This document shows, piece by piece, positions 22,725-33,060 of a stretch of DNA of 64,000 nt (position 1 is the stretch's first letter; each line of letters starts with the position of its first letter). The position numbers and the translations under genes are program-made. The notes beneath the pieces are model-generated. The model ran no database searches. It saw only the letters and a list, made by a program, of their open reading frames with translations, and was not told the origin of the DNA. The stretch is taken from NCBI GenBank assembly GCA_007922195.1, contig ML681997.1, positions 10,586,717 to 10,650,716 of the forward strand, given 5' to 3'. The DNA is from Podocnemis expansa (lineage: Eukaryota > Chordata > Testudines > Podocnemididae).

Positions 22725-23076
22725 CAATAAATGAATTGTATTTGCCTACTGGGAATAGCCTCACCCTGACATGTTCCCATCCCTTGGGAGCAGGTGGGGG
22801 CCATGTCCTCCGCTGCCCTTCTGCAGCACCATTGCCAGTAGTCAGTCCCTGATAACAACTGTTATCATTTGGGGATTCACAAAATTTTTTATCCTTAAAA
22901 CGGGGTCCTCATACTCAAAAAGGTCAGGAACCACTGCCTTAAAGGGATTCTCAGACTAGATAGTTCTCCACCTATCCTCCCTGCAGGACCTGATCAAGGG
23001 GTTGTGCTCTGAGTGTACCTACTGAGTCAGGTCCTACAGGTAAGATGGACAGGTGTTGTCCCCACATACCCTACAG

Positions 23077-23267
23077 CAGTGATCTTCGAACGTTTTTTCT
23101 TGGGACCCAATGGAACAACCATCATTCATGCCCTTGACCAAACAATTCCATCTTTCAGCAATTCACTCCAGTCTTTCAGTGGCAGTAGCAGGGGGCACCA
23201 TGAGCAACCCAGTACCAGGAGGTCTGTGACTCAGATCGAGTCCCAACCCATAGGTTGAAAACCACTG
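23077..23267 (+). mobile_element. Short hAT MITE (family 7)
   Basis: 191 bp, starting CAGTGATCTTCGAACG and ending AGGTTGAAAACCACTG. Flanks CCCTACAG (23069-23076) and CTCTACTG (23268-23275) match at 6 of 8. A related copy lies at about 56963-57151 (shared TTTTTTCTTGGGACCCA). Confidence 0.75.
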
Positions 23268-23275
23268 CTCTACTG

Positions 23276-24569
23276 CCCAATGGGTAGGGCACTCATTTAG
23301 CCCCCTGGATTATGGATAGTGGGCACTGGCAATTAAGTCTCTAAACCCTAACTCTACTGTTGTCTGCTTAACTCATGCCTACTACACTGTGGCCCATTGT
23401 CAGACATTACTATGTCAGGTATACTATGTTTAGCAAAACTTGATTTGACATAAAGCTTTCTAGTAAAGCTATTCAGGGAAATGAGAATACTAGTCCTGGA
23501 CAAGTACATAATTTTTTCCAGTCAATGTAAACAACCTAAGCCTACTTTGCTCCAGAAGGCCAATTTTTCATATGTCACCAACATGCGCTCTTTTGCTTGA
23601 TTTGGCATTTATTTTTGGCAGATGCAGCAAACAATGACTGCATGTTCAATGTTACATTTTTGTCTTCAAATTACAGTATCTTACCCTTCTTTTAGAGTTT
23701 TCAATCCCTAAAATACCTTTATGCATTCTTTTAAACTTATTTTTCTGTAACACCTTAGGCATCACCATCCAGATGTCTTTATACAAAATCCTATCTAGGA
23801 CCAAGAGGTCTCCACCAAATTTGTAATAGGGACTAAAAACAATCTCTGCTGGTATCCCAGTGCTAATACACAACCACTTACTACACATTCCTCTTCTGAG
23901 CTATTGCCCTGGCAATCACAGAATACATTGTCTCTGAGACTTCACAGGGATTTTTAAATCAAATTGGCATGAGTGATGTATAACTCTGGATTTTGCTCCA
24001 CTTCATGTTTGTCAGCTGCTCAGAGAATGAGTCTCTGTGGAGGATGTGAGAAACTTCTCTGTTGTTTTTATGAAACTAAGCATAACTCGGTTTCCCCACT
24101 CACTTTGGTATTATCTACTGGGCTTGAAAAGGTTAACTTCTTTCCTGGGACAGGGGACCAGGACCAGTCACATAGGCAGCAGGAACTGTCAACATATGGA
24201 TGTAGATACTTGGAGATACAGTGGAAGACAGATGTCTGGATATTAATTTTTAAAGATGTGTGCCTTGTTGTTGTGTCATATGGATCCGGTTATTTATATA
24301 CTGTATACCAGTTAACTGATAAATGCTGGCTTGTTTTGAAAAGGCTGGCCTGTGTCACTACAAATATTTGCTGCTTGTATGGGTTTTAAGATGATAAGTC
24401 TCTGACACAGGCCTATACTCATTTGGATGACTGGAGGGAGCTAGTGTGAGAAAGAGATGCTGAAGTCAAAGGCTCAGTCTCAGAGTAGAGGGGCTGCAGG
24501 ATTCTTCCTTGCAAAGAGTAAGGGCCTATCACTAAAGAGGTATACTCCCAGAGGGCCTGTATAATGGCT
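23276..24569. other. No gene or repeat recognised
   Basis: The 138-codon frame at 23973-24389 shows no recognisable domain or flanking splice signals. No support for a gene. Confidence 0.4.
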
Positions 24570-24716
24570 AGGGCAGTGGTTCCCAGCCTTTTTGCCTCAA
24601 GGGCCACAAATACAATTTTTACAGTCATGAAGGCACACCAGTCAAATTACAATTAAATTAAATTTTCAATTACTCACATTTCTATTAATTTTCAATTAAA
24701 TTTAAGTAAATTTAAG
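24570..24716 (+). mobile_element. hAT-like fragment cut by a Penelope element
   Basis: CAGTGGTTCCCAGCCTTTTTG begins at about 24574, followed by AAGGGCCACAAATAC. The right end is missing. Confidence 0.45.
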
Positions 24717-25567
24717 TGGGGGCATTCCTGGCACAAATCACATTAGTGGATAAGCAGGTGAATGAGTCCTTAATGGAGTAGTTGGTTTGACCAGGTGCTA
24801 TGATTGTGTCTTTTGTGCAGATATGTGGGCAGAGCTGACAACATGGTTTGTTACAGGGGAATGCACCTGCTTTAATGTTTCTGTTGTTAGGTCTGTAGTT
24901 GCTGATAAGTATTTGTTTTTAAGTGGCTGTCTGTAGGCAAGGAGACCTCTGTCTCCCAAGACTTGAGAGAGTGAGGGATCATCTTTTAGAATAGGCTGTA
25001 GATCCTTAATGATCTGTTGTAGAAGTTTGATTTGGGGCTTGTATGTGGTGACTGCCATCATGTGCTAGAAATGCCCCCACACCTTATACATTGGACAAAC
25101 AGGACAATCTCTGTGCAAACAAATAAATGGGCACAAAACTGACATCAGAAATCACAACACTCAAAAACCAGTTGCTGAGCACTTCCATCTTCTAATCACT
25201 CTATGGATGACTTGTTAACGACTGTGCTCAAGAAGATTAATGGGACATCAAGACCGCAAAGAGAAACAGCTGAATTAGAATTGACATGCAGATTTGATTG
25301 TGTGAAAGCAGGATTAAGTCGTGACTATAGTTTCTTTTCCCATTACAAGTGATTTGACTTCACCTTCCTCTATATGCTGTTTCCCAGTGTTTGAATCTTA
25401 CCCACTGCTCTGATTTGCAGTTACTGTATAACCTGATTCCATGTCTTACACTCCCTTACATTTATTTTCATCCCCTTCTGTAAATTTCCCCCATCTTCAA
25501 AGCATCTGATGAAGTGGGATTTTCTCCCACAAAAGCTCATGCAATACATAAATCTGTTAATCTTTAA

Positions 25568-26723
25568 GGCTATGTTCACACATAGAGGGCTTGTTTTGAA
25601 ACAAGATGTTTCAAAACAAGCTGTTTCAAAATAGCCCTTTATTTCAAAACACCTTATTTTGAAGGACAAAAACAGTGTCCTCGAAATAAGGGAGCGAAAT
25701 AACATGTCCACAGTGTGAACATGCTATTTTGCTTGAGGAGGGGACTGCAGGCACCCGCCAGGTGAGGCGCAGTGGGGCGCCTCACCCCGGGGGCTTTAAA
25801 GCCAGGGCTGCCCCCAAACCTGGCGGCGGGGTACCAGGTGCCCGGCTGGAGCCCACTGCTGCAGGGGCCAGAGTGAGCACCGGTCCCTGCGATTCCCTGG
25901 TGCAGCCGCTCCTGCCAGGGGAGGGCCGGGAATACCCAGGTATCCCCGGCCCTGCCCCCGGCAGGAGCAGGGGCGCTGGGGATTTCAGGGCCAGCGCTTA
26001 CTCCAGCCCCTGCAGCAACGGGCTCCNNNNNNNNNNNNNNNNNNNNNNNNNNNNNNNNNNNNNNNNNNNNNNNNNNNNNNNNNNNNNNNNNNNNNNNNNN
26101 NNNNNNNNNNNNNNNNNNNNNNNNNNNNNNNNNNNNNNNNNNNNNNNNNNNNNNNNNNNNNNNNNNNNNNNNNNNNNNNNNNNNNNNNNNNNNNNNNNNN
26201 NNNNNNNNNNNNNNNNNNNNNNNNNNNNNNNNNNNNNNNNNNNNNNNNNNNNNNNNNNNNNNNNNNNNNNNNNNNNNNNNNNNNNNNNNNNNNNNNNNNN
26301 NNNNNNNNNNNNNNNNNNNNNNNNNNNNNNNNNNNNNNNNNNNNNNNNNNNNNNNNNNNNNNNNNNNNNNNNNNNNNNNNNNNNNNNNNNNNNNNNNNNN
26401 NNNNNNNNNNNNNNNNNNNNNNNNNNCTGAGGGGGCAGCCCCTCCTCCCAGGGTGCTTAGCACCCTGGGAGGAATGTCAAATGTTGTTTCGGAACACTTT
26501 GTTCCAAACCAACATGTCCGCACAGGGTTGTTTCGAAACCACTGGTTTCAAAACAACCCTGTTTCGAAAAAAAAAGTGGTTTAAGCCGTTTTGGAAGAAC
26601 GGCTGCCATTTCAAAACAAGCAGTTTGCTTGTTTCGAAATGGCTGTGTGTCGTGTGTCCATGGCATTTCTTATTTCAAAACAACCTTGTTGTTTCGAAAT
26701 AAGAATGCTGTGTGAACACACCC
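25568..26723. mobile_element. Palindrome-rich DNA transposon, Harbinger-like, copy 1
   Basis: Ends GGCTATGTTCACACA / TGTGTGAACACACCC form terminal inverted repeats. The flanking trinucleotides are TAA (25565-25567) and TGA (26724-26726), inside a PLE tail whose uninterrupted form is known. The outer ~150 bp on each side are full of TTTCGAAA-like palindromes. Near the right, GGGTGCTTAGCACCC is a hairpin shared with copy 2. The interior is GC-rich and includes a 400-N gap. A 3-bp duplication suggests PIF/Harbinger; no transposase is visible. Confidence 0.65.
26027..26426. other. Assembly gap of 400 N
   Basis: Unknown sequence inside the GC-rich interior of the palindromic element. The open frames spanning it are artefacts. 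Confidence 0.98.
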
Positions 26724-26788
26724 TGAGTGTCACAGGACTCCTTGTTTGTTTTGCTGAACTAGACTATCAGGGCTGCCCCTTTGGAACT

Positions 26789-27513
26789 TGTGATCTGTCT
26801 GTACATCTTTTTCGGTGTTAATTCATCTTCTATGTGTTTATTTCTGGCACACAAAATTTACTTTATCTTTAACACAGTAGGCCTGGTTCTTTCCTGAGCT
26901 GCCTAGATTCCCTAGTGCTTTTCCATTGTTTTTCCCCATATCATAACGTTATCTCTGTAAGTAAGCCTCAGTACCCAATATACTATATGAAATGTGTTGT
27001 ATTTTTTGGAGAAAATTTTATGGTGCTGCATATGACTCAGACAGCAGTCTGTGAAAACCATATCTCTCAAGGGGGTACTTTATAGTGGAAACATAAGCTC
27101 TGCTTTCCTAAAGACATCTGCAAGAACTCCACTGCTGCATTTAGTATAGAAAAATATTGGGCATAAGCCAAATGCCCCCAAATTCTCCTCCTTGTAGGTA
27201 ATAGAAAATATTCTATTTTATGTATTTAATGAATTAATTGTTAAATTATTTATTTAGTTTCTATAAACAAGGGAAGGTTCCAGCTTTCTGTTTTTCTATA
27301 AAGGCCAAATGTTCCTGCCCTATATCTTCTTCTGCTATCTCTCTGATTCCCAGATCAATACATCTATCCAACTCTTCCATTAGTCACTATCTTAGAGCAA
27401 GGGGAAATTCCTTCAGTATAGGAACTGTGCAGTGGTTGGGCCCTTTCAGTTCTACTCTTTCAGTGGGGATAAACTAACCCCTGCCAGGCCTGGGTTTTGC
27501 CTTGCCTGTTGAC
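26789..27513. other. No gene or repeat recognised
   Basis: AT-rich unique-looking sequence; short frames only. Confidence 0.4.
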
Positions 27514-27660
27514 ACGTTCCAAAGGGGTAGCCATGTCAGTCTAGTTCAGCAAAACAAACCAGGATTCCAGTGGCACTTTTAAAGACTAACAAATTTGTTT
27601 GTTGCATGAGCTTCCTTGGGAGAAAATCCCACTTTGAGAGATACTTCAAGATGGAGAAGC
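27514..27660 (-). mobile_element. Penelope-like 3' tail, reverse orientation
   Basis: GTTCCAAAGGGGTAGCCATG, then GGATTCCAGTGGCACTTTTA and TTGCATGAGCTTCC, running to about 27655. It abuts the 3' end of the CR1 at 27664. Confidence 0.8.
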
Positions 27661-28281
27661 ACACATGAATCTTAGAATCATAGAAACTGGAAGGGACCAT
27701 GAGAGGTCATCAAGTCCAGTCCCCTGCACTCATGGCAGGACCAAGTACGCTCTTAAACACTCCCTGACAGGTGCTTGTCTAACCTGCTCTTAAACACTTC
27801 CAGTGATGGAGATTCCACAACATGCCTAGGCAACTTATGCCAGTGGTTAATCATCCCGACTGTTAGGAATTTTTTCATAATGTCCAACCTAAACTTCCCT
27901 TGCTGTAAATTAAGTCCATTGCTTCTTGTTCTATTGTCGGTAGTTAAAGAGAACAGTTTTTCTCCCCCCTCCTCGTGACAACCTCTTAGATACTTGAAAA
28001 CTGTTATCATGTCCCCTCTCAGAGTCCTCTTTTCTAGACCAAACCCAGCTCTTTCAATCTTCCCTCCTAAGTGTTCCAGACCTCTAATCATTCATTTCAC
28101 TCTTCTTTGGACTTTCTCCAACTTAACATCTTTCCTGAAATGAGGTGCCCAGAACTGAACACGATACTCCAGTTGAGGCCTAAGCAGGGCAAAGTAGAGC
28201 GGAAGAATTACTTCTCGTGTCTTACTTACAGTATTCCTGTTAATACATCCCAGACTGATGTTTGCTTTTTTTGCAACAGTG

Positions 28282-29640
28282 TTACACTGTTGACTCATAT
28301 TTAGCTTGTGGTCCACTATGACACCCAAATCTATTTCTGCGGTTGTTGCCCATTTTGTATATATGCAATGGATTGTTCTTTCCTAAGTGGAGTACTTTAC
28401 ACTTGTCTTTATTGAACTTCATTCTGTTTACCTCAGACCATTTTACCAGTTTGTCCAAATCATTTTGAATTGTGCTCCTATCCTCTAAAGTACTTGCAAC
28501 ACCTCCCAGCTTGGTATCATCTGCAAACTTTATCAGTGTGCTTTCTACGCCAACATCTAAATTAGTGATGAAAATATTGAACAGAACCAGACCCAGAACC
28601 AAGTCCTAGACTACCCCACTCACTATGACCTTCCAGCATGACTGTGAACCATTGATAACTACTCTCTGGGAGCAGTTATCCAACAAATTTTTCATCCATC
28701 TTATAGTAGTTCCATCCAGGCTGTACTTCACAAGTTTGTTGATGAGAAGGTGACGCAAGACCACACCAAAAACCTTACTAAAGTCTAGATACACCACATC
28801 TACCACTTCCCCTCTATCTACAGGGCTTGTTACCCCATCATAGAAAGCTATCAGATTGGTTTGACATGATTTGTTCTTGACAAATCAATGCTGACTATCA
28901 ACTAGCACCTCTAGATGCTTGCTAATAGATTGCTTAATTATTTGCTTCAGTATTTTTCCTAAGTTCCAAAGAGGCAGCTGTGTTAGTTTAGTTCAGTAAA
29001 ACAAACAAAGAGTCCTGTGGCACTTAAAGATGAACAAATTTGTTTATTATTTTTCCTGGTACAGAGATTAAACTGACTGCTCTATAATTTTCTGTATGAT
29101 TCTTATTTCCCTTTTTATAGATGGGCACTCTATTTGCTCTTTTCCAGTCCTCTTGGACCTCTCCAGTCTTCCATGATTTTTTCAGAAACAATAGCCAATG
29201 GCTCAGATATCTCCTCAGTCAGCTCCTCGAGTATTCTACAGTACATATCATCAGGCTTTGATGACATGAAGATATCTAACTTGTCTAGGTAATTTTTAAC
29301 TTGTTCTTTCCCTGTTTTAGCTTCTCATGGTGTACCATTTTTACAGCCCTCCCCTACATCAGGTATCCAGTCACTACCAACCTTCTTGGTGAAGATAGAA
29401 ACAAAGAAATCATTTAGTTCCTCTGCCATTTCCACATTTTCTGTTATTGTTTGTCCCTCTTTGTTGAGTGATGGTCCTATGCTGCCCTGGGTTTTTCTCT
29501 TTTTTCTAATGTATTTAAAAATGTGTTTTGATTACCCGTTATGACATCAGCTAGTTTGATCTCAGTTTGCACCTTGGCCTTTCTGATTTTTCCCTACATA
29601 ACTGTGTTATTTGTTTATAGTCATCCTTTGTGATTTGTAA
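28282..29640 (-). pseudogene. CR1 ORF2 reverse transcriptase fragments
   Basis: Frames at 28806-28606 and 28602-28282 carry RT landmarks: VDVVYLDFSKVFGVV (the usual catalytic Asp after F is Gly here) and IKFADDTKLGG, which keeps the FADD active site. The upstream frame from 29640 (NYRAVSLISV region, near 29050) is broken by stops and by the PLE insertion. The SGVPQGSVLGP-type loop is degraded. Confidence 0.8.
28961..29047 (-). mobile_element. Penelope-like tail inserted in CR1
   Basis: AGTTCCAAAGAGGCAGCTGT through AGATGAACAAATTTGTTTA, flanked by a perfect 10-bp duplication TATTTTTCCT (28951-28960 and 29048-29057). Confidence 0.88.
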
Positions 29641-29652
29641 AGTTTCCACTTT

Positions 29653-30601
29653 GGGTATGTTCACACAGGGCTTTTATTTCGAAACAACACTGGTTGTTTC
29701 GAAATAAAAGTTCCTATGTCCAAACGACCTTTTCCTGTTTCGAAAGGAGGAAGCTCCTCGTTTTGAAATAAGAGCCCTCCTTTTGAAACAGCTTAAACCC
29801 ACTTTGCTTTCAAAAGGAGGGTTATTTCGAAAACAGTGGTTTCAAAATAAGCCATTTGGACATGTTATTTTGAAACAAAGAGTGTTTTGAAATAACAAGC
29901 ACCTTCCTCCCAGGGTGCATAGCACCCTGGGGGGAAGGTCCCACCCCCCCAGCACCCTGGCCAGGGATCAGCACCCTGGCCAGGGTGCTGAGCTGGGTAC
30001 AGGGGGTTGGAGGGTGCCCCAGCTGGCTTCCCCCTGCTTCCCCTTGCTGGGAGCAGGGGAGGATGGGAACCTCAGCCCCCTTCGCCCACCTACCCCCAGC
30101 AAGGGGAAGGGGGGGAAGCCAGCTGGGGCTGCCCCCAAGCCTGGGGCATCCTGTCCCCGGGCTTCCTTTGCCCCCCCCCATGGTCCCTGCCTGAGCAGCA
30201 GTCGTGGGGGTGTGGAGGAAGCCCCCTTGCCCGAGGCCGGACTGGGGGGGGGCAGGGGGAGCCCCCCTGCCCGGGAAGACACGGCAGGGGGCAGGGGAAG
30301 CCCCCCTGCCCCCTGCAGAGGCAGCGGGGAGCAGGAGGAGCCCCACCCTCACCCCTGGCTGGAGCCGCAGGGGGCAGGGGAATCCCGGGGACGGGGCTTC
30401 CCTAGCCCAGCACAGGGCCTCCCTCTCCGTCCCCTCTCCTATTTCGACATAGCATGTCACACTGGACATGCTATTTCAATTCCCTCCTTTTCCCTTATTT
30501 TGAAAACACTTTTTTGTTATTTTGAAATAAGGTGTTTCGAAATAAGGCTTTATTTCAAAACAGCTTGTTTCAAAACAAGCACTTTGTGTGTGAACATAGC
30601 C
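29653..30601. mobile_element. Palindrome-rich DNA transposon, Harbinger-like, copy 2
   Basis: Ends GGGTATGTTCACACA / TGTGTGAACATAGCC, flanked by TTT on both sides (29650-29652, 30602-30604) within CR1 sequence. The outer arms are packed with TTTCGAAA or TTTTGAAA motifs. The interior carries GGGTGCATAGCACCC and a GC-rich core without domains. It is the same family as 25568-26723 and fully sequenced, so it gives the family structure (949 bp). Confidence 0.7.
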
Positions 30602-30696
30602 TTTTTGTAGGACTCTTTCTTCACTTTTAGATGATTGAACATCGCCAGGGTGCTCTTTTGCCATGCTTCCTATCCTTCCTGCACATTGGAATAGTT

Positions 30697-31088
30697 CAGT
30701 GATTCCCAACCTTTTTCAGGCTGGGGACCCCTTTTTAACAAAAAAAAAAAACCAAAACCCAAAACCTTTGCAGCCCCCCTGGCTAATTATGTAATCTGTC
30801 CCACACCACTCTGGCAGCACTGCTGGGACACTCAGCAAGTGGTGCCACCACCACCATGCCCCACGCCATTAGGAAGCTGAGCCATGGCAACTATGGGCCC
30901 CCGCCTCTGCTGGGAAGCTGCCACAGCCCTTTCCCCCTGCCAGGATCTGGCCACAGGTGGGGAGAGTCAGCGCTGATGTGAGGCATTGGGGCTGCAGCTG
31001 GATTCTGGCCCCAGCAGAGAGAAGTAGACCCCCTACAACATGTCCACAGACCTCCACGGGTCCCCGAACCCCAGGTTGAGAACCACTG
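30697..31088 (+). mobile_element. hAT element (family 6-like) in CR1
   Basis: 392 bp, starting CAGTGATTCCCAACCTTTTT and ending GGTTGAGAACCACTG, with a perfect 8-bp duplication GAATAGTT (30689-30696 and 31089-31096). Confidence 0.9.
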
Positions 31089-31159
31089 GAATAGTTTGTT
31101 CTTGCGCCCTTAACACTGTCTCTTTGAATAACTGTCAACTGTCTTCAGTTGTTTTTCCT

Positions 31160-31960
31160 CTTAGAAATGCTTTGCATGGGATCCTACCTACCAACTCCCA
31201 GGTGCCTATAGTCTGCCTTCTTGAAATCCATCGTCTTTATTATGGTGTTCTCTCTCCTACCGTTCCTTAGAATCATGAACTTGTACCATTCCATGATCAC
31301 TTTCTCTAGGTTACCTTCCACTTTCAAATGCTCAAACAGTTTCTCTCTGTTTGTCAATATCAAGTCGAGAATGGACTCTTCCCTAGTAGCTTTTTCCACC
31401 TTTTGAAATTAAAAATGGTCTCCAATACATTCCAATAACTTGGTGGATAATCTACGCCTTGCTGTCTTATTTTCCCAACAGATGTCTGGGTAGTTGAAAT
31501 CTCCCATCACCACCAAGTTCTTTGCTTTGGATGATTTTGTTAGTTGTTAAAAAAAAAAAAGAAAGCCTCATCCACCTCCTCTTCCTAGTTTGGTGGCATG
31601 TAAGAGACCCCTATATCACCCTTGTTTTTAACTCCTTTTATTTTTACCAGAGACTTTCAACAAGTCTGTCTCCTATTTCCATCTCCACCTCAGTCCAAGT
31701 ATACACATTTTTAATATACAAGGCAATCTCCTCTTTCTCCCATCTCACTATCCTTCCTAAGCAAGCTATAATCTGCTGTTTTAATATTCTGATCCTGTGT
31801 ATTACCCTAGCAAGTCTCTGTGATGCAAACTGTCTCATAGTTGTGCTTAGCTACTAGCATTTTGAGTTCTTCCTGTTTATTCCCCATACTTCTTGCATTA
31901 ATATATAAACACTTAAGGTATTGATTTAATATCCCCCTCCCTCCCAGTTCTGACTAGTCT
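31160..31960 (-). pseudogene. CR1 ORF2 endonuclease fragment
   Basis: On the minus strand, [10 protein letters not shown] (about 31512-31477) is the conserved GDFN core of the APE-type endonuclease, followed by a [15 protein letters not shown] stretch in the 31399-31184 frame. It nicks target DNA in live elements. Frames are broken, for instance near the A-run at 31548-31560. Confidence 0.75.
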
Positions 31961-32099
31961 GTCTTTTATCCTTGCTGTTACAGCCCAGGCTCCCCCCAAG
32001 TTCTGAGCCTTCCCCCAGGTCTCCCTGGTTTTGACTTACCTGTGGGCTTTGGTCACCTTCCCCTTTCAAACCTAGTTTAAAGCCCTCCTCACTAGGTTA

Positions 32100-33000
32100 G
32101 CCAGTCAATGTCTAAACATACTCTTCCCCTTCCTCAGTAGATGGACTCCATCTCTGGCTAGCTGTCCTTCTTCTTGGAACAGCATCCCATGGCTGAGGAA
32201 GCCAAAGTCCTCTTGCCAACACCATCTTGGCAGCCAGGCATTCACTTCCAAGACTGATCTGTTTCTGCCCAGGCTCCTACCCTTGACCTGAGTACCAAGC
32301 TCCTTCACCCACACTCCCAGAGCCCTGTAGTCACTTTTGATCTGCTGAGGGGCACATCTTGCAGTATCATTAGTGCCCACCTGGATGAATAGTATGGAGT
32401 AGTAGTCAGACGGCTAGATGATTCTCAACAATCTCTCTGTAATGCCTTGGATATGGGCCCCTGGCAGGCAGCATACCTCCTGGGATGCCATGTCAGGATG
32501 ACAGATGGGTGTCTCTGTCCCCACAGAAGAAAGTCCCCAGCTACCACTACCTTACATTTGTTTCTGGGTGTGGTGGTTGAGATCCTCCCAGCGTTGGGGG
32601 TGCTTCTCTTCTTCTACGTCATCTCTTGTTGCCATGGCTCCATAATGGTTCTTCATCATCACGGTGGGGGCGGGATTGGGAGCAGCGATGGCGCACTGCC
32701 TGCTGCCAGAAGCAACCAGCTGCCAGTGTCCCCTTTCTGCCAGAGCCATTTCATCTTCCCCTGATGGGGAAACAGCAGCAGTCCTCTGCAGCTGGGAAGT
32801 TTCCTCAACTTTCAATGTCTCTTCATAAATGCTCTTGAGGGATTCCTCATGGGCATGGATGCTCCTAAGCCTGGCTACCTCCTCCTGCAGCTCTCCCACC
32901 TGCTTCCTGAGAGATTCCAACAGAAGGCACCTTTCACACTGGATGATCCCCCCCAGCCTGCTTATCTATGAGTGAAAAATGCAGGTCACAATTTCTGCAA
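32100..33000 (-). pseudogene. CR1 ORF1 with coiled coil and esterase-like domain
   Basis: The N-terminal frame (32920-32552) is a coiled coil with heptad-like LRKQVGELQEEVARLRS. The downstream frame (32380-32105) reads VGTNDTA, then SDYRALG and a DGVHLLRKGK block. This matches the SGNH/esterase-type domain of CR1 ORF1, whose catalytic Asp-X-His is the DGVH here. Stops between the two frames mark it as decayed. Confidence 0.75.
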
Positions 33001-33060
33001 ATCCACACCAGAGATATCCATGGTCAGAATGTCTGTGTGGATCAGGTGCAGGTGGAGGAG

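Larger units (their letters stand above)
21692..22936 (+). mobile_element. hAT element (family 6) carrying nested insertions
   Basis: It starts CATTGGTTCCCAACCTGTGG and ends AAGGTCAGGAACCACTG. Flanks CCCTAGAG (21684-21691) and CCTTAAAG (22937-22944) match at 6 of 8 with central TA. Most of its length is the family 2 element at 21816-22724. Confidence 0.75.
24717..26788 (+). mobile_element. Penelope-like element with inverted 5' segment
   Basis: The segment 24717-25060 lies in reverse. Its minus frame holds the PLE region before the endonuclease (GDRGLLAYR ... HISAQKT). From 25061 the element continues forward with the GIY-YIG part (LIHWTNR..., degraded) to the tail ending GGGCTGCCCCTTTGGAAC at 26788. 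About 19 bp (GTGC-AG-AATGCCCCCAC) occurs at the left edge in reverse and again at 25061 forward, so the 5' part was inverted with a small duplication. The forward part is interrupted at 25568-26723. Confidence 0.8.
27664..33060 (-). mobile_element. CR1 LINE, nearly full length, decayed
   Basis: The minus-strand element has ORF1 (about 33000-32100), endonuclease (about 31960-31160), reverse transcriptase (about 29600-28280) and a 3' end at 27664 reading CTATGATTCTAAG, the CR1 terminus. It is interrupted by a PLE tail (28961-29047), a palindromic DNA element (29653-30601) and a hAT (30697-31088), so those are younger. Multiple stops and frameshifts show it is inactive. It would have copied itself by target-primed reverse transcription. 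Confidence 0.88.

Noticed and set aside
25654..26523. Frames of 233 and 289 codons across Ns
   Set aside because: Mostly unknown sequence inside a DNA transposon.
25568..30601. TTTCGAAA arrays as heat-shock elements
   Set aside because: The spacing does not match alternating nGAAn units; more likely a structural feature of the transposon arms.
32447..32838. Plus-strand frames over CR1 ORF1
   Set aside because: Antisense to the coiled-coil and esterase frames, which are the meaningful ones.
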